Notes: a model not told the origin generated them from the sequence alone. DNA of 10,324 nt from Candidatus Bathyarchaeota archaeon (GCA_005883085.1 VBAY01000070.1:1-10324); one strand, 5' to 3'; counted from the stretch's first letter, positions 1 to 6,335 are shown. Translations and numbers: made by a program.

Positions 1-562
1 CTTGAGGCTCTGCTGCGGGAGAAGATGACCACTCGCCATGGATCATGAGGGCTCCAGGTCGGAGGATCCGATAGAACTCCGTCAGAGCCTTTTCGAGTTG
101 CGAATCATAGGGTAGGTCGCAAAGCAGTTCGTTTGAAACCACGATGTCAACGCTTTCATCTTCGATGGCTCTGATTCTTCTCGCGTCGGATATGATCAGT
201 TGGACTCTTTTCTCTAATCGGGCCGTTTGGAGCTTTTGACTTAGTTCTTTCAACCATCCCGCGTAAGGTCCCTTGGACGAATCTATAGCGATCATCTTGA
301 CGTTTCTCGGAAGCCTTCGGAGCAGCGGTATTGTGAGCTGTCCTTTCCCGCATCCCGCTTCAAGGATCACTTTAGACCGTCGCTGACCGATCTGTTTGAC
401 AAAGTGCGTTGCTAATCGATCATAGTACCTCGTCCACGCCTTCGGAAGGTCTAACGGGTTCCTAGCGACAATTTTCTCCTCCGAAAGCTCGGCGTGTCCC
501 TTTTCGAGTGGTCCTCTCAACTTCTGAGACCGTTCTTTGGTATTCTGAGGATCCTCCTGCAT
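1..562 (-). CDS. Class I SAM-dependent methyltransferase, N-terminal part (gene runs off the left edge)
   Basis: Reading leftward from an ATG at 562-560, 187 codons stay open to the window edge, so the C-terminus is missing. The Rossmann methyltransferase pattern is visible. Motif I, LEAGCGKGQ, lies at residues 68-76 and should bind SAM. An acidic residue ends strand 2 (D94 in IAIDSS) and normally contacts the SAM ribose. D126 in ISDARR is the usual adenine-side position. VDIVVSNELLCDLP (139-151) is strand 4, and FYRILRPGALMIHGEW (163-178) is the post-motif region typical of the Methyltransf_11/25 families. The first 40 residues are charged and outside the fold. The substrate cannot be told from this fragment. 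No in-frame upstream ATG, GTG or TTG competes with this start nearby. The gene is divergent from the thermosome gene across 49 bp, so the two promoters must share that stretch. The family call is firm; the function is open. Confidence 0.88.
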   Translation of the reverse strand, partial: MQEDPQNTKERSQKLRGPLEKGHAELSEEKIVARNPLDLPKAWTRYYDRLATHFVKQIGQRRSKVILEAGCGKGQLTIPLLRRLPRNVKMIAIDSSKGPYAGWLKELSQKLQTARLEKRVQLIISDARRIRAIEDESVDIVVSNELLCDLPYDSQLEKALTEFYRILRPGALMIHGEWSSSPAAEPQ

Positions 563-565
563 ATG

Positions 566-573
566 TTTATCTT
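566..573 (+). promoter_or_regulatory. Candidate TATA box for the thermosome gene
   Basis: TTTATCTT sits 39-46 bp upstream of the thermosome ATG at 612. Archaeal transcription usually begins about 25 bp after the box centre, which would give a leader of roughly 15 nt. The 49-bp gap to the divergent methyltransferase leaves little alternative room. The match to the archaeal TATA consensus is moderate, and no heat-shock operator palindrome is obvious. Confidence 0.4.
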
Positions 574-611
574 GGGAAGCACAATCAGCCCTATTCAGAA
601 TCTGATTAGAA

Positions 612-2276
612 ATGTCTGAAACACCGGTTTTGATTCTGAGAGAGGGAACCTCCCGATCTAGAGGAAGGGACGCCCAGAGAAGCAACATAATGGCCGCTAA
701 GATAGTTGCGGAGATTGTCCGGTCGACCATCGGCCCGAGAGGGATGGACAAGATGCTAGTCGCGGGCATGGGGGATATTGTAATCACAAACGACGGTGCT
801 ACAATCATGAAGGAAATGGATGTACAGAATCCAGCTGCTAAAATGATTGTCGAGATCGCAAAGACCCAGGATAGCGAGGTAGGGGATGGAACAACAACCG
901 CAGTTGTTCTTGCAGGAGAATTACTCGCAGGTGCAGAGACCCTTCTCGACAAGGATGTTCATCCTAATGCAATAATCGACGGTTACAGGGACGCGGCGGG
1001 GAAAGCGCAAGAAATTCTGGAGAAGATAGCTATTGCTATCAAACCAGAGGACGAGGTGCGTTTGAAGCAGGTCGCGATGACCTCTCTAAATACCAAAGGC
1101 ATCTTTGGTTCTCAGAATCGTTTCGCCGAACTCGCTGTCGAGGCGGTCATGCAGGTGACTGAGAAGAATAATGGTAAGGTGAAGGCCGACATTGATCTTG
1201 TCAAGGTGATGAAGAAACACGGAAAGAGTCTAGAAGAAAGCGAACTGGTCAATGGAATAATTATCGACAAGGAAGTCTCTCATTCACAGATGCCTAAGAG
1301 CGTGACTGGCGCCAAGATAGCATTGTTGAATGCGAAGCTGGAGATCGAGAAGACCGAGACAGATGCCAAGATCAACATCAACAAGCCTGAAGAAATGTAC
1401 CAGTTCATACAGGAAGAAGAGAAACTTCTCCGAGATATGGCTGATCAAGTAGCCAAAACTGGAGCAAATGTTCTGTTCACCGAGAAAAGTGTTGACGATG
1501 AGGTTCTATCTCTTCTCGCAAAGAAAGGAATTCTCACTATCAAAAACATCAGTAGTAGTGACATGGAGAAACTAGCGAAGGCGACCGGCGGCAGTGTGGT
1601 TGGAACTACAAGGGATCTCTCGAAGGAGGCCCTAGGCTATGCAAAGACGGTTGAAGAGGTAAAGATCGGAGATGACAAGCTCGTCTACGTGCGCGAAGCC
1701 AAGAACCCGAAGGCCGTAACCATCATGATACGAGGAGGGTCTGAGCACGTGGTCGACGAAGCTGAACGGTCTCTTCATGATGCGCTGTCTGTTGTCAGAA
1801 ATGCGGTTGAAGACGGGAAGATAGTCGCGGGCGGTGGCGCTCCGGAAATAGAGTTGTCCAAGCGTTTGCGAGAATACGCGATAAAAGTTGGAGGCAGGGA
1901 GCAGCTCGCTGTCACAGCTTTCGCGGAAGCGCTTGAGTCGATACCTGTCGCGATTGCACAGAACGCAGGCATCAACCCGATAGACATACTTGTCGATCTC
2001 AAATCCAAACACAACACCGTTCAAAACATCTGGTTCGGAGTCAACACGAAGACAGGAAAGGCTGCTGACATGCTGAAGATGGACGTGGTCGAACCGCTTC
2101 GAGTGAAGACGCAAGTAATCAAGTCCGCAGTAGAAGCAGTAACAATGATCCTGAGAGTCGACGATGTCTTCGCATCCAAAGGTGGAAGCTCCCCTGGCCC
2201 CAGCCCTGGCGGCCCTGGAGGAATGCCTCCTGGCATGGGTGGCGGTATGCCTCCCGGCATGATGGGCGGAATGTAA
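612..2276 (+). CDS. ths: Thermosome subunit (group II chaperonin, Hsp60/TCP-1 family)
   Basis: This 554-residue protein has the full length of an archaeal thermosome subunit. Such subunits form a cytosolic double-ring chamber with a built-in lid that folds proteins using ATP. The N-terminus carries EGTSRSRGRDAQ (11-22), GPRGMDKMLV (41-50) and NDGATI (60-65). GDGTTT (91-96) holds D92, equivalent to the GroEL catalytic D87. D390 in SLHDAL matches the second hydrolytic aspartate, GroEL D398. VAGGGAPE (405-412) is the late nucleotide-pocket segment. The apical domain lies around residues 210-370, with the helical-protrusion region near 240-280. The C-terminus from about 523 is a Gly/Pro/Ser linker ending in repeats of GGMPPGM and GGM, the tail that points into the cavity. 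Nothing is missing. Archaea often have two to five paralogues (thsA, thsB and others), and the sequence alone does not say which this is. It has its own promoter and appears monocistronic, followed by hairpins. Confidence 0.98.
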   Translation: MSETPVLILREGTSRSRGRDAQRSNIMAAKIVAEIVRSTIGPRGMDKMLVAGMGDIVITNDGATIMKEMDVQNPAAKMIVEIAKTQDSEVGDGTTTAVVLAGELLAGAETLLDKDVHPNAIIDGYRDAAGKAQEILEKIAIAIKPEDEVRLKQVAMTSLNTKGIFGSQNRFAELAVEAVMQVTEKNNGKVKADIDLVKVMKKHGKSLEESELVNGIIIDKEVSHSQMPKSVTGAKIALLNAKLEIEKTETDAKININKPEEMYQFIQEEEKLLRDMADQVAKTGANVLFTEKSVDDEVLSLLAKKGILTIKNISSSDMEKLAKATGGSVVGTTRDLSKEALGYAKTVEEVKIGDDKLVYVREAKNPKAVTIMIRGGSEHVVDEAERSLHDALSVVRNAVEDGKIVAGGGAPEIELSKRLREYAIKVGGREQLAVTAFAEALESIPVAIAQNAGINPIDILVDLKSKHNTVQNIWFGVNTKTGKAADMLKMDVVEPLRVKTQVIKSAVEAVTMILRVDDVFASKGGSSPGPSPGGPGGMPPGMGGGMPPGMMGGM

Positions 2277-2295
2277 GAAACAAGATCCCTATCGT

Positions 2296-2322
2296 CCCTT
2301 CCCGCTAGGCTAGCGGGTTGGG
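2296..2322 (+). terminator. Hairpin just after the thermosome stop, possible terminator or 3'-end stabiliser
   Basis: CCCGCTA (2301-2307), loop GGC, then TAGCGGG (2311-2317) form a perfect 7-bp stem. After a two-base T/T internal loop, CCC (2296-2298) also pairs with GGG (2320-2322), giving 10 bp in all. It starts 20 nt after the thermosome stop codon. No T-run follows directly, so intrinsic termination of the bacterial type is not supported. A role in mRNA 3'-end protection is equally possible. Confidence 0.5.
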
Positions 2323-2366
2323 CTCAACACTTGCGGTATTCAGCAGTCAAAGCATTTCTTTAGAAA

Positions 2367-2391
2367 AAATGATCCCGGTTGAGGGTCATTT
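2367..2391 (+). other. Second stem-loop downstream of the thermosome gene
   Basis: AAATGA plus CCC (2367-2376, with one bulged T at 2373) pairs with GGGTCATTT (2383-2391) around a six-base loop GGTTGA, giving nine base pairs. It lies about 90 nt after the thermosome stop, just after an A/T-rich stretch (TTTAGAAAAAA, about 2360-2369) that could be a TATA-like box or simply part of the stem. Confidence 0.45.
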
Positions 2392-2420
2392 CCAGCGTTG
2401 TTGAATCTCAGACTTCCAGT

Positions 2421-2452
2421 TAGGAACCTTCCGCAGAGGTCCTAGGTTTCTA
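2421..2452 (+). other. Third stem-loop downstream of the thermosome gene
   Basis: TAGGAACCT (2421-2429) pairs with AGGTTTCTA (2444-2452) over nine positions with one G-T wobble, around a 14-nt loop. Together with the hairpins at 2296-2322 and 2367-2391 it makes a series of three regularly spaced stems. It could be a long structured 3' UTR or part of a small RNA. Confidence 0.4.
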
Positions 2453-2827
2453 GCGATTCTTGCCCTTTTTCGGGCCTTCTCTGCCTGCCATTTTCTTCTT
2501 TTTCTTCTGCCAATCCGGGCGAGTCATGAATCCTCACAATGGAGCTATCTTCCGACATATACGTTTTCTCAGGTGCACGGTGCAGTCGGATTGTTGGTCG
2601 CCCGCTTCTCTTGGAAGCTGTAAGGCGAAATCTTGCAGTCTGGGATAATAGCGAAGGATGGTGGTGGAGGCTTGATTGTTGGCTATCCCGGTGTAGATCG
2701 AGACTTGATGCGATGTGGCTCTTTGGAGTATGGTGAAGGACGCGTCGCCATTTGTACTGTAGTTTTTGGGATGGGTCGGAAGACACGGTTCCTTTCCAAG
2801 GAAACACTCATGTCCTCGCTATGATGC

Positions 2828-2872
2828 TTTGACAGCAAGAAACGGAGTCAAACTACTTATTTTCTGACGTCA
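2828..2872 (+). promoter_or_regulatory. ada promoter: TATA box flanked by GTCAA half-sites
   Basis: A TATA-like box CTTATTTT (2856-2863) is centred about 25 bp before the second ATG (2884) of ada, the geometry of a leaderless archaeal transcript. TTTGAC (2828-2833) and GTCAAA (2847-2852) form a perfect 6-bp inverted repeat with a 13-bp spacer that ends just before the box. A perfect 8-bp palindrome TGACGTCA (2865-2872) follows the box and repeats the GTCAA motif (2869-2873) 22 bp, about two helical turns, after the one at 2847. Such sites on either side of a TATA box are where an archaeal activator or repressor would bind. The protein that binds here is unknown. Confidence 0.5.
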
Positions 2873-2877
2873 ATTAC

Positions 2878-4008
2878 ATGCTCATGCTAAAGCTTGCCCA
2901 GAGTCGTCCAGATTTGCAGGATCCAAAGGGAAGCCTAGAAAATGGCCTGACTGATGAAGCGAAATGGAAGGCAGTTTTGTCCAGAGACCATAGTTATGAT
3001 GGAGCGTTTGTGTTTGCGCTTCGCTCGACTGGAATCTATTGCAGACCATCATGTCCTGCCAAGCGGTCAAACAGAGATAATGCCGTGTTCTTTGCAGGGC
3101 CCGATGAGGCGGAGCGGTCAGGTTTTCGACCCTGTCGCCGCTGCTCTCCCAGAGATGTCGGGGCTTCGTCTGGGGTGGCATGGGTGTACGAAATCTGCGC
3201 TTTCGTGGACGCGAATCTTGGTAAGAGACTAACTCTTTCAATCCTCGCTGCCGAAGCGGGGCTCAGTCCGTTCTATTTCCAGCGGACCTTCAAGAAAATC
3301 CTGGGAGTTTCGCCTCGCCAGTATGTGGAGGCTCGCCGGCTCGCGAAGATGAAACGTTTTCTGAGAAATGGGGAGACAGTAAACAACTCACTTTACAATG
3401 CGGGATTCTCTTCCAGAAGTCGAGTGTACGAGAAAATTTCAAGCGGACTCGGCGCAAATCCTGGAGCGATTCGCCAAGGGGGGCGAGGGTTGCGGATTCA
3501 GTACACTATCGTTGACTCGCCAGTCGGACGTTTGCTTGTGGGAGCCACTGAGCGAGGAATCTGCGCCGTCTGTATGGGAGATTCTGACCGTACAGTCGAG
3601 ACTGTGCTTACCGAAGATTATCCCGCGGCAAGTCTTCAACGCAACGATGATGGAATGAAGGACTGGGCGGACGCATTCGTCAGATATTTTACTGGTCAAT
3701 CTTCTCTCAAACTTCCGCTCGACGTGACGGGTACAGCCTTCCAGTGGAAGGTCTGGAAGAAGATCCAGTCCGTTCCCTACGGTAAGACTGCCACCTACAG
3801 CGGGATTGCTAACGCTCTCGGAGCTCCTCAGGCCTCGCGTGCAGTAGCTAGAGCATGTGCTACAAATCCAGTCGCACTAGTGATTCCATGCCATCGCGTG
3901 ATCGGTAAAGATGGAGGACTGCATGGCTATCGTTGGGGCAACGAGAGAAAACAGACCCTACTCAATTTGGAACAGAGAGCGTCGGTAAGCAAGCGGTCCG
4001 ATTGTTGA
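2878..4008 (+). CDS. ada: Ada: bifunctional DNA alkylation repair methyltransferase and transcription regulator
   Basis: All three parts of bacterial Ada are present in 376 residues (E. coli Ada has 354). The N-terminal Ada zinc domain (about 28-92) has C55, C59, C86 and C89 in YCRPSC and FRPCRRC, with the same 4-27-3 spacing as E. coli C38, C42, C69 and C72. The first of these accepts methyl groups from DNA phosphotriesters. An AraC-type helix-turn-helix region follows (about 101-198). The C-terminal O6-alkylguanine-DNA alkyltransferase domain (about 207-368) has the suicide cysteine C338 in IPCHRV, the probable arginine finger R321 in ASRAVARACATNP, and the lesion-binding loop GLHGYRWG. No key residue is missing, so it should repair O6-methylguanine and sense methylphosphotriesters to control transcription, perhaps of itself. 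ATG at 2878 and ATG at 2884 are both possible; TATA spacing favours 2884. Ada of this full form is mainly bacterial, so horizontal acquisition is likely. No alkB or alkA partner is adjacent. Confidence 0.96.
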   Translation: MLMLKLAQSRPDLQDPKGSLENGLTDEAKWKAVLSRDHSYDGAFVFALRSTGIYCRPSCPAKRSNRDNAVFFAGPDEAERSGFRPCRRCSPRDVGASSGVAWVYEICAFVDANLGKRLTLSILAAEAGLSPFYFQRTFKKILGVSPRQYVEARRLAKMKRFLRNGETVNNSLYNAGFSSRSRVYEKISSGLGANPGAIRQGGRGLRIQYTIVDSPVGRLLVGATERGICAVCMGDSDRTVETVLTEDYPAASLQRNDDGMKDWADAFVRYFTGQSSLKLPLDVTGTAFQWKVWKKIQSVPYGKTATYSGIANALGAPQASRAVARACATNPVALVIPCHRVIGKDGGLHGYRWGNERKQTLLNLEQRASVSKRSDC

Positions 4009-4039
4009 GGAGAAGCCTCAAATCTTCAAGATCTCCTCA
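4006..4039 (+). terminator. Inverted repeat over the ada stop codon, possible terminator
   Basis: TGAGGAGA (4006-4013, including the ada TGA) pairs perfectly with TCTCCTCA (4032-4039) across an 18-nt loop. The 3' arm can alternatively pair as CCTCAT (4035-4040) with ATGAGG (4049-4054), so two mutually exclusive hairpins exist between ada and the next gene. There is no T-run. Whether it separates or couples the two genes is unknown. Confidence 0.3.
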
Positions 4040-4081
4040 TCCCGGCGAATGAGGGTTGGAAAGGGTGGTTAGACTAGGCCT

Positions 4082-4939
4082 ATGTCAAGTGCCAATATGA
4101 CCGGTAAGATATGCATCGTTACGGGCGGGAATTCCGGTATAGGCAAGGCAACAGCCATAGGATTGGCAAAGATGGGCGCGACGGTTGTGATAGTCTCTCG
4201 GAGCAGAGAGAAAGGGGAGATCGCAGTCAATGACATCGTCGGGAAAAGTGGAAACAAGAACGTCGAAATGATACAGGCTGACATGTCTTCCCAAGACTCG
4301 ATCCGCCAATTGGCTGACGAGTTCAAGGCCAAGCACGAGAAGCTCCACCTTCTAATCAACAACGCCGGAGTCTACCTGACCAAACGGACCACCACTCCGG
4401 ATGGTTTCGAATCAACATTTGCAGTCAACCATCTTGGACCTTTTCTCCTGACAAGCCTTCTTCTAGACATCCTAAAGGCAAGCACTCCCTCCCGCATCGT
4501 CAACGTGACATCAGATGCCCACAAAGGCGCGAACATTCATTTCGATGATCTCCAGGGTGAGAAGAGGTTTTCAGGCTGGCAAGCTTACGGTCAATCAAAA
4601 CTTGCAATGATACTCTATACCCATGAGCTGGCAAAGCAGCTTGAGGGCACTGGAGTTACGGTGAACAGCGCGCATCCTGGAGTTGTACGGACGAACTTCG
4701 CAAAGAACAATGGCGGCCTTGTGATGCTAGGTTTCAGATTCCTCGGAATGTTTTTCATAAGTCCCGACTCGGCCGCCAAGAGGATTCTCTACGTCGCCAC
4801 GTCCCCTGACGTGGATGGCGTGACGGGCAAATACTTCACCAAGATGCACGAGGTAAGGTCTTCTCAGGAATCCTACGATGATGACTCAGCGAAACGATTG
4901 TGGCAAGTAAGCGAGCAGCTAACTCGTCCAGCTTCCTGA
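4082..4939 (+). CDS. Classical short-chain dehydrogenase/reductase (SDR)
   Basis: This 285-residue single-domain oxidoreductase is complete. The dinucleotide-binding glycine motif TGGNSGIG spans 14-21. R40 at the end of strand 2 (VIVSRSREKG) suggests NADP(H) over NAD(H). D67 in QADMSS binds the adenine region, and NNAG (93-96) stabilises the sheet. The catalytic tetrad is N116 (NHLG), S144 (NVTSDAH), Y169 and K173 (YGQSK). HPGVVRTNF (198-206) matches the PG-motif of retinol-dehydrogenase/WW-oxidoreductase-like SDRs, which reduce or oxidise carbonyl groups on lipophilic substrates. The actual substrate cannot be read from sequence. The gene is in the same direction as ada with a 73-bp gap and no clear TATA box of its own, so co-transcription with ada is possible, although the inverted repeat at 4006-4039 lies between them. 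ATG at 4082 gives the usual short lead before the glycine motif; M6 is an alternative. Confidence 0.93.
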   Translation: MSSANMTGKICIVTGGNSGIGKATAIGLAKMGATVVIVSRSREKGEIAVNDIVGKSGNKNVEMIQADMSSQDSIRQLADEFKAKHEKLHLLINNAGVYLTKRTTTPDGFESTFAVNHLGPFLLTSLLLDILKASTPSRIVNVTSDAHKGANIHFDDLQGEKRFSGWQAYGQSKLAMILYTHELAKQLEGTGVTVNSAHPGVVRTNFAKNNGGLVMLGFRFLGMFFISPDSAAKRILYVATSPDVDGVTGKYFTKMHEVRSSQESYDDDSAKRLWQVSEQLTRPAS

Positions 4940-4975
4940 TTTCCTAACTATTCACGCACCAAGCAGGATGCTATG

Positions 4976-5251
4976 CTAGTATGGCAGAATCCTAGAGGCA
5001 ATATCGCTCGCGCAATCCAATACCAACCTTGCTTGCTGCCCGGCCTTGACACTGAGTTCTCTGCCGGACCATGTTGCTCGAAGGGTCGTCTTCCTAAGCT
5101 GTCTCTCGTCCTCTTGTCTTACAAATTCAAGCCCAATGAACTCTATCTCTGTTAGTTCGAAGGGTCCGACTGATGGCAACTCAAATTTCCCCCTGTTAGT
5201 GTCTGAGAGGTTTCTGCAGGGCGATATTAGGTGTCGTGGTACAGTTGTCAA
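4976..5251 (-). CDS. Hypothetical 91-residue protein (doubtful)
   Basis: I do not recognise this protein. It would begin at a TTG (5251) with MTTVPRHL and end at 4976. Its middle (about 25-75) is rich in Glu, Arg and alternating hydrophobics (for example FELTEIEFIGLEFV), which looks more like a beta-rich coding sequence than random translation. No signal peptide, membrane helix or metal motif is seen. In favour: a strong TATA-like element (5271-5278) lies about 25 bp upstream of the TTG, the exact geometry of a leaderless archaeal transcript, and the frame follows the minus-strand regulator and membrane-protein genes. Against: TTG is a poor start for leaderless mRNA, there is no in-frame ATG or GTG, and overlapping plus-strand frames are also open. 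Alternatives are a non-coding transcript from the same promoter or no gene at all. Confidence 0.35.
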   Translation of the reverse strand: MTTVPRHLISPCRNLSDTNRGKFELPSVGPFELTEIEFIGLEFVRQEDERQLRKTTLRATWSGRELSVKAGQQARLVLDCASDIASRILPY

Positions 5252-5264
5252 AAGCCCGGTTATT

Positions 5265-5284
5265 CACGCGATATATATTGCGTG
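5265..5284 (-). promoter_or_regulatory. TATA box embedded in a 20-bp near-perfect palindrome
   Basis: On the minus strand the site reads CACGCAATATATATCGCGTG. It equals its own reverse complement except at one symmetric pair of positions. The core ATATATAT is the best TATA-box match in the window. Minus-strand transcription would begin near 5249-5251, at the TTG of the 91-residue frame. Because the core is symmetric, plus-strand initiation is also conceivable. The CACGC/GCGTG arms directly flanking the box would be a natural repressor operator. Confidence 0.5.
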
Positions 5285-5309
5285 CTTGAAAGGACCGATT
5301 AGAACTAGC

Positions 5310-5633
5310 TCAGGCAGCTCCTTTTCCAAGGTCTTTTCTTGGCCTAATGACGATCGCAACGAAGAAGAGCGCCAGCGCAATGAAATCAAAGAGTGGTCGG
5401 ACGAGCTCAAGTAGCGCCGATGTTGGGTAAGACACATCTAGAATGGTTTTTGCGAAAAATGGCAGAAAGGCCGCTGCGACGGTCAATAGCGCGGGCTGTT
5501 TTCTCTTAGACCATGCGTAGAGAGAGATCGCAAAGAGAACTAAAGCGAAGACTCCTCTCCCCAATTCGAGTATCTCAGCAGGGTCAGGCGACAACCCGGT
5601 CGTATCTAGGGTTAGCGGTGGGGGAACTATCAT
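5310..5633 (-). CDS. Small membrane protein with three predicted helices
   Basis: I do not recognise a named family. The 107-residue protein begins at an ATG (5633), and an in-frame TGA just upstream fixes that start. After about 26 polar residues come three hydrophobic segments: about 27-41 (GVFALVLFAISLYAW), 47-65 (PALLTVAAAFLPFFAKTIL) and 81-96 (LFDFIALALFFVAIVI). Positive patches SKRK (42-45) and RPRK (97-100) follow helices 1 and 3, which by the positive-inside rule puts both on the cytoplasmic side. It lies 51 bp downstream of the tandem winged-helix regulator on the same strand with no promoter seen between, so the two probably form an operon. Pairs of a winged-helix regulator and a short multi-helix membrane protein recur in archaea. 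A sensing or anchoring role is a guess. It ends 58 bp before the winged-helix operon's downstream ORF begins. Confidence 0.75.
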   Translation of the reverse strand: MIVPPPLTLDTTGLSPDPAEILELGRGVFALVLFAISLYAWSKRKQPALLTVAAAFLPFFAKTILDVSYPTSALLELVRPLFDFIALALFFVAIVIRPRKDLGKGAA

Positions 5634-5684
5634 CGGTCACAATCTGCCCGGGATGCTGATTCTCCCTCACCAGTGCTCCGTTGG

Positions 5685-6227
5685 TTATGTCATGAGGTCG
5701 GCTAATCTCTCTGCCCATTTGTCCCAGATTCTTGGATGATAACTCCTGAGAAGGGAGAGGATCATTCCTGGGTCTCCTTTCACCGTGTAGACTACGAACC
5801 CGCGTTCTCTTCTAGCTTCTACGAAGCCAGCTTGTGATAGTCTCTTCATATGCCAATTAGTCGAGCTCGGTGAGATTCTGGCGAATTGGGAGAGTTCCTT
5901 CTGGCTCGCTCGTGGGTTCTCGAGGAGATAGAGTATCAGGTCTCGCTCGGTCTCCTGGAAGAGGACGTTCACGATAGCTCGTTCCTCGATTCTCGGACCC
6001 TGGTCCGCATAGTAGCGCTTGTAGAGCCCATGGCGAGCCGATACTACGCTACGTTCTCGTTCTAGCCTGTACAGGTGATACTGAATAACACCCATCGCGA
6101 GGTTTAGTTCTCGTTTGATCTTTCTAAGGTGGGTGCCTGGATTCGCCTTTATGAACTGCAATATGCGGACTCTTTTGGAGTCCTCTATCTGTACAACCTC
6201 GGCCGCTTGCGCCTTGGCACGCTCCAA
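5685..6227 (-). CDS. Transcription regulator with two winged helix-turn-helix domains
   Basis: This 180-residue cytosolic DNA-binding protein has two winged-helix units. The first (about 18-75) reads RILQFIKANPGTHLRKIKRE, then a recognition helix LNLAMGVIQYHLYRLER and a wing SVVSARHGLYKRYY. The second (about 92-150) has ERDLILYLLENPRASQKELS, recognition helix ISPSSTNWHMKRLSQAG and wing VEARRERGFVVYTV. The pattern resembles the ArsR/MarR-like tandem regulators common in archaea. No cysteine cluster for metal sensing and no extra ligand domain are present. The last 30 residues are helical (SLLRSYHPRIWDKWAERLADL) and may dimerise. The only plausible start is the TTG at 6227, because an ATG just upstream (6232-6230) is out of frame and an in-frame TAG closes the region further up. 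A weak TATA-like ATTTAGATAG lies about 44 bp upstream. It is followed by the small membrane protein, probably in one operon. Its targets are unknown, but the palindrome at 5265-5284 is nearby. Confidence 0.88.
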   Translation of the reverse strand: MERAKAQAAEVVQIEDSKRVRILQFIKANPGTHLRKIKRELNLAMGVIQYHLYRLERERSVVSARHGLYKRYYADQGPRIEERAIVNVLFQETERDLILYLLENPRASQKELSQFARISPSSTNWHMKRLSQAGFVEARRERGFVVYTVKGDPGMILSLLRSYHPRIWDKWAERLADLMT

Positions 6228-6335
6228 ACATACAGCTACGGGTTGGGTGAAAAATGTTTGGGATGCTATCTAAATGGGATCTTCTAGGACAATTTTCGAG
6301 GAATGCAGAGGATCCCCATTCGCTCCTATGCGAGG

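Larger units (their letters stand above)
2277..2877. other. 600-bp intergenic region between the thermosome gene and ada
   Basis: No convincing gene is present. Short frames on both strands (65 codons + from 2539, 63 codons + from a TTG at 2633, 121 codons - from 2807) overlap one another, lack recognisable motifs and have odd compositions: Trp/Arg-rich on plus, Ser/His/Arg-rich on minus. The first 180 bp hold three hairpins, listed separately. T-rich tracts at about 2491-2508 could act as a backup oligo-T terminator for plus-strand transcripts. A small perfect inverted repeat, TTCCTT-tcc-AAGGAA, lies at 2789-2803. The last 50 bp hold the ada promoter elements. Confidence 0.6.

Noticed and set aside
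1632..2260. Minus-strand frames of 79-160 codons inside the thermosome gene
   Set aside because: They are antisense shadows of a highly conserved coding sequence and show no family features.
2450..2527. A 25-residue lysine-rich minus-strand peptide (MTRPDWQKKKKK...)
   Set aside because: The lysines come from a simple purine tract and nothing else supports translation. The T-rich complement is better explained as an oligo-T stretch.
2442..2807. A 121-codon minus-strand frame and overlapping plus-strand frames of 62-65 codons in the thermosome-ada gap
   Set aside because: All lack recognisable motifs, have skewed compositions (Ser/His/Arg or Trp/Arg-rich), overlap one another on both strands and have no matching promoter or ribosome site. 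A decayed gene is possible but cannot be shown.
2878..4939. An ada-SDR alkylation-response operon
   Set aside because: The 73-bp gap contains competing hairpins and SDR has no known role in alkylation repair, so a shared function is not supported beyond same-strand adjacency.
5046..5414. A 122-codon plus-strand frame over the palindromic TATA element
   Set aside because: It runs antisense into the three-helix membrane protein gene, begins without a promoter or ribosome site, and is Ser/Arg-rich without motifs.
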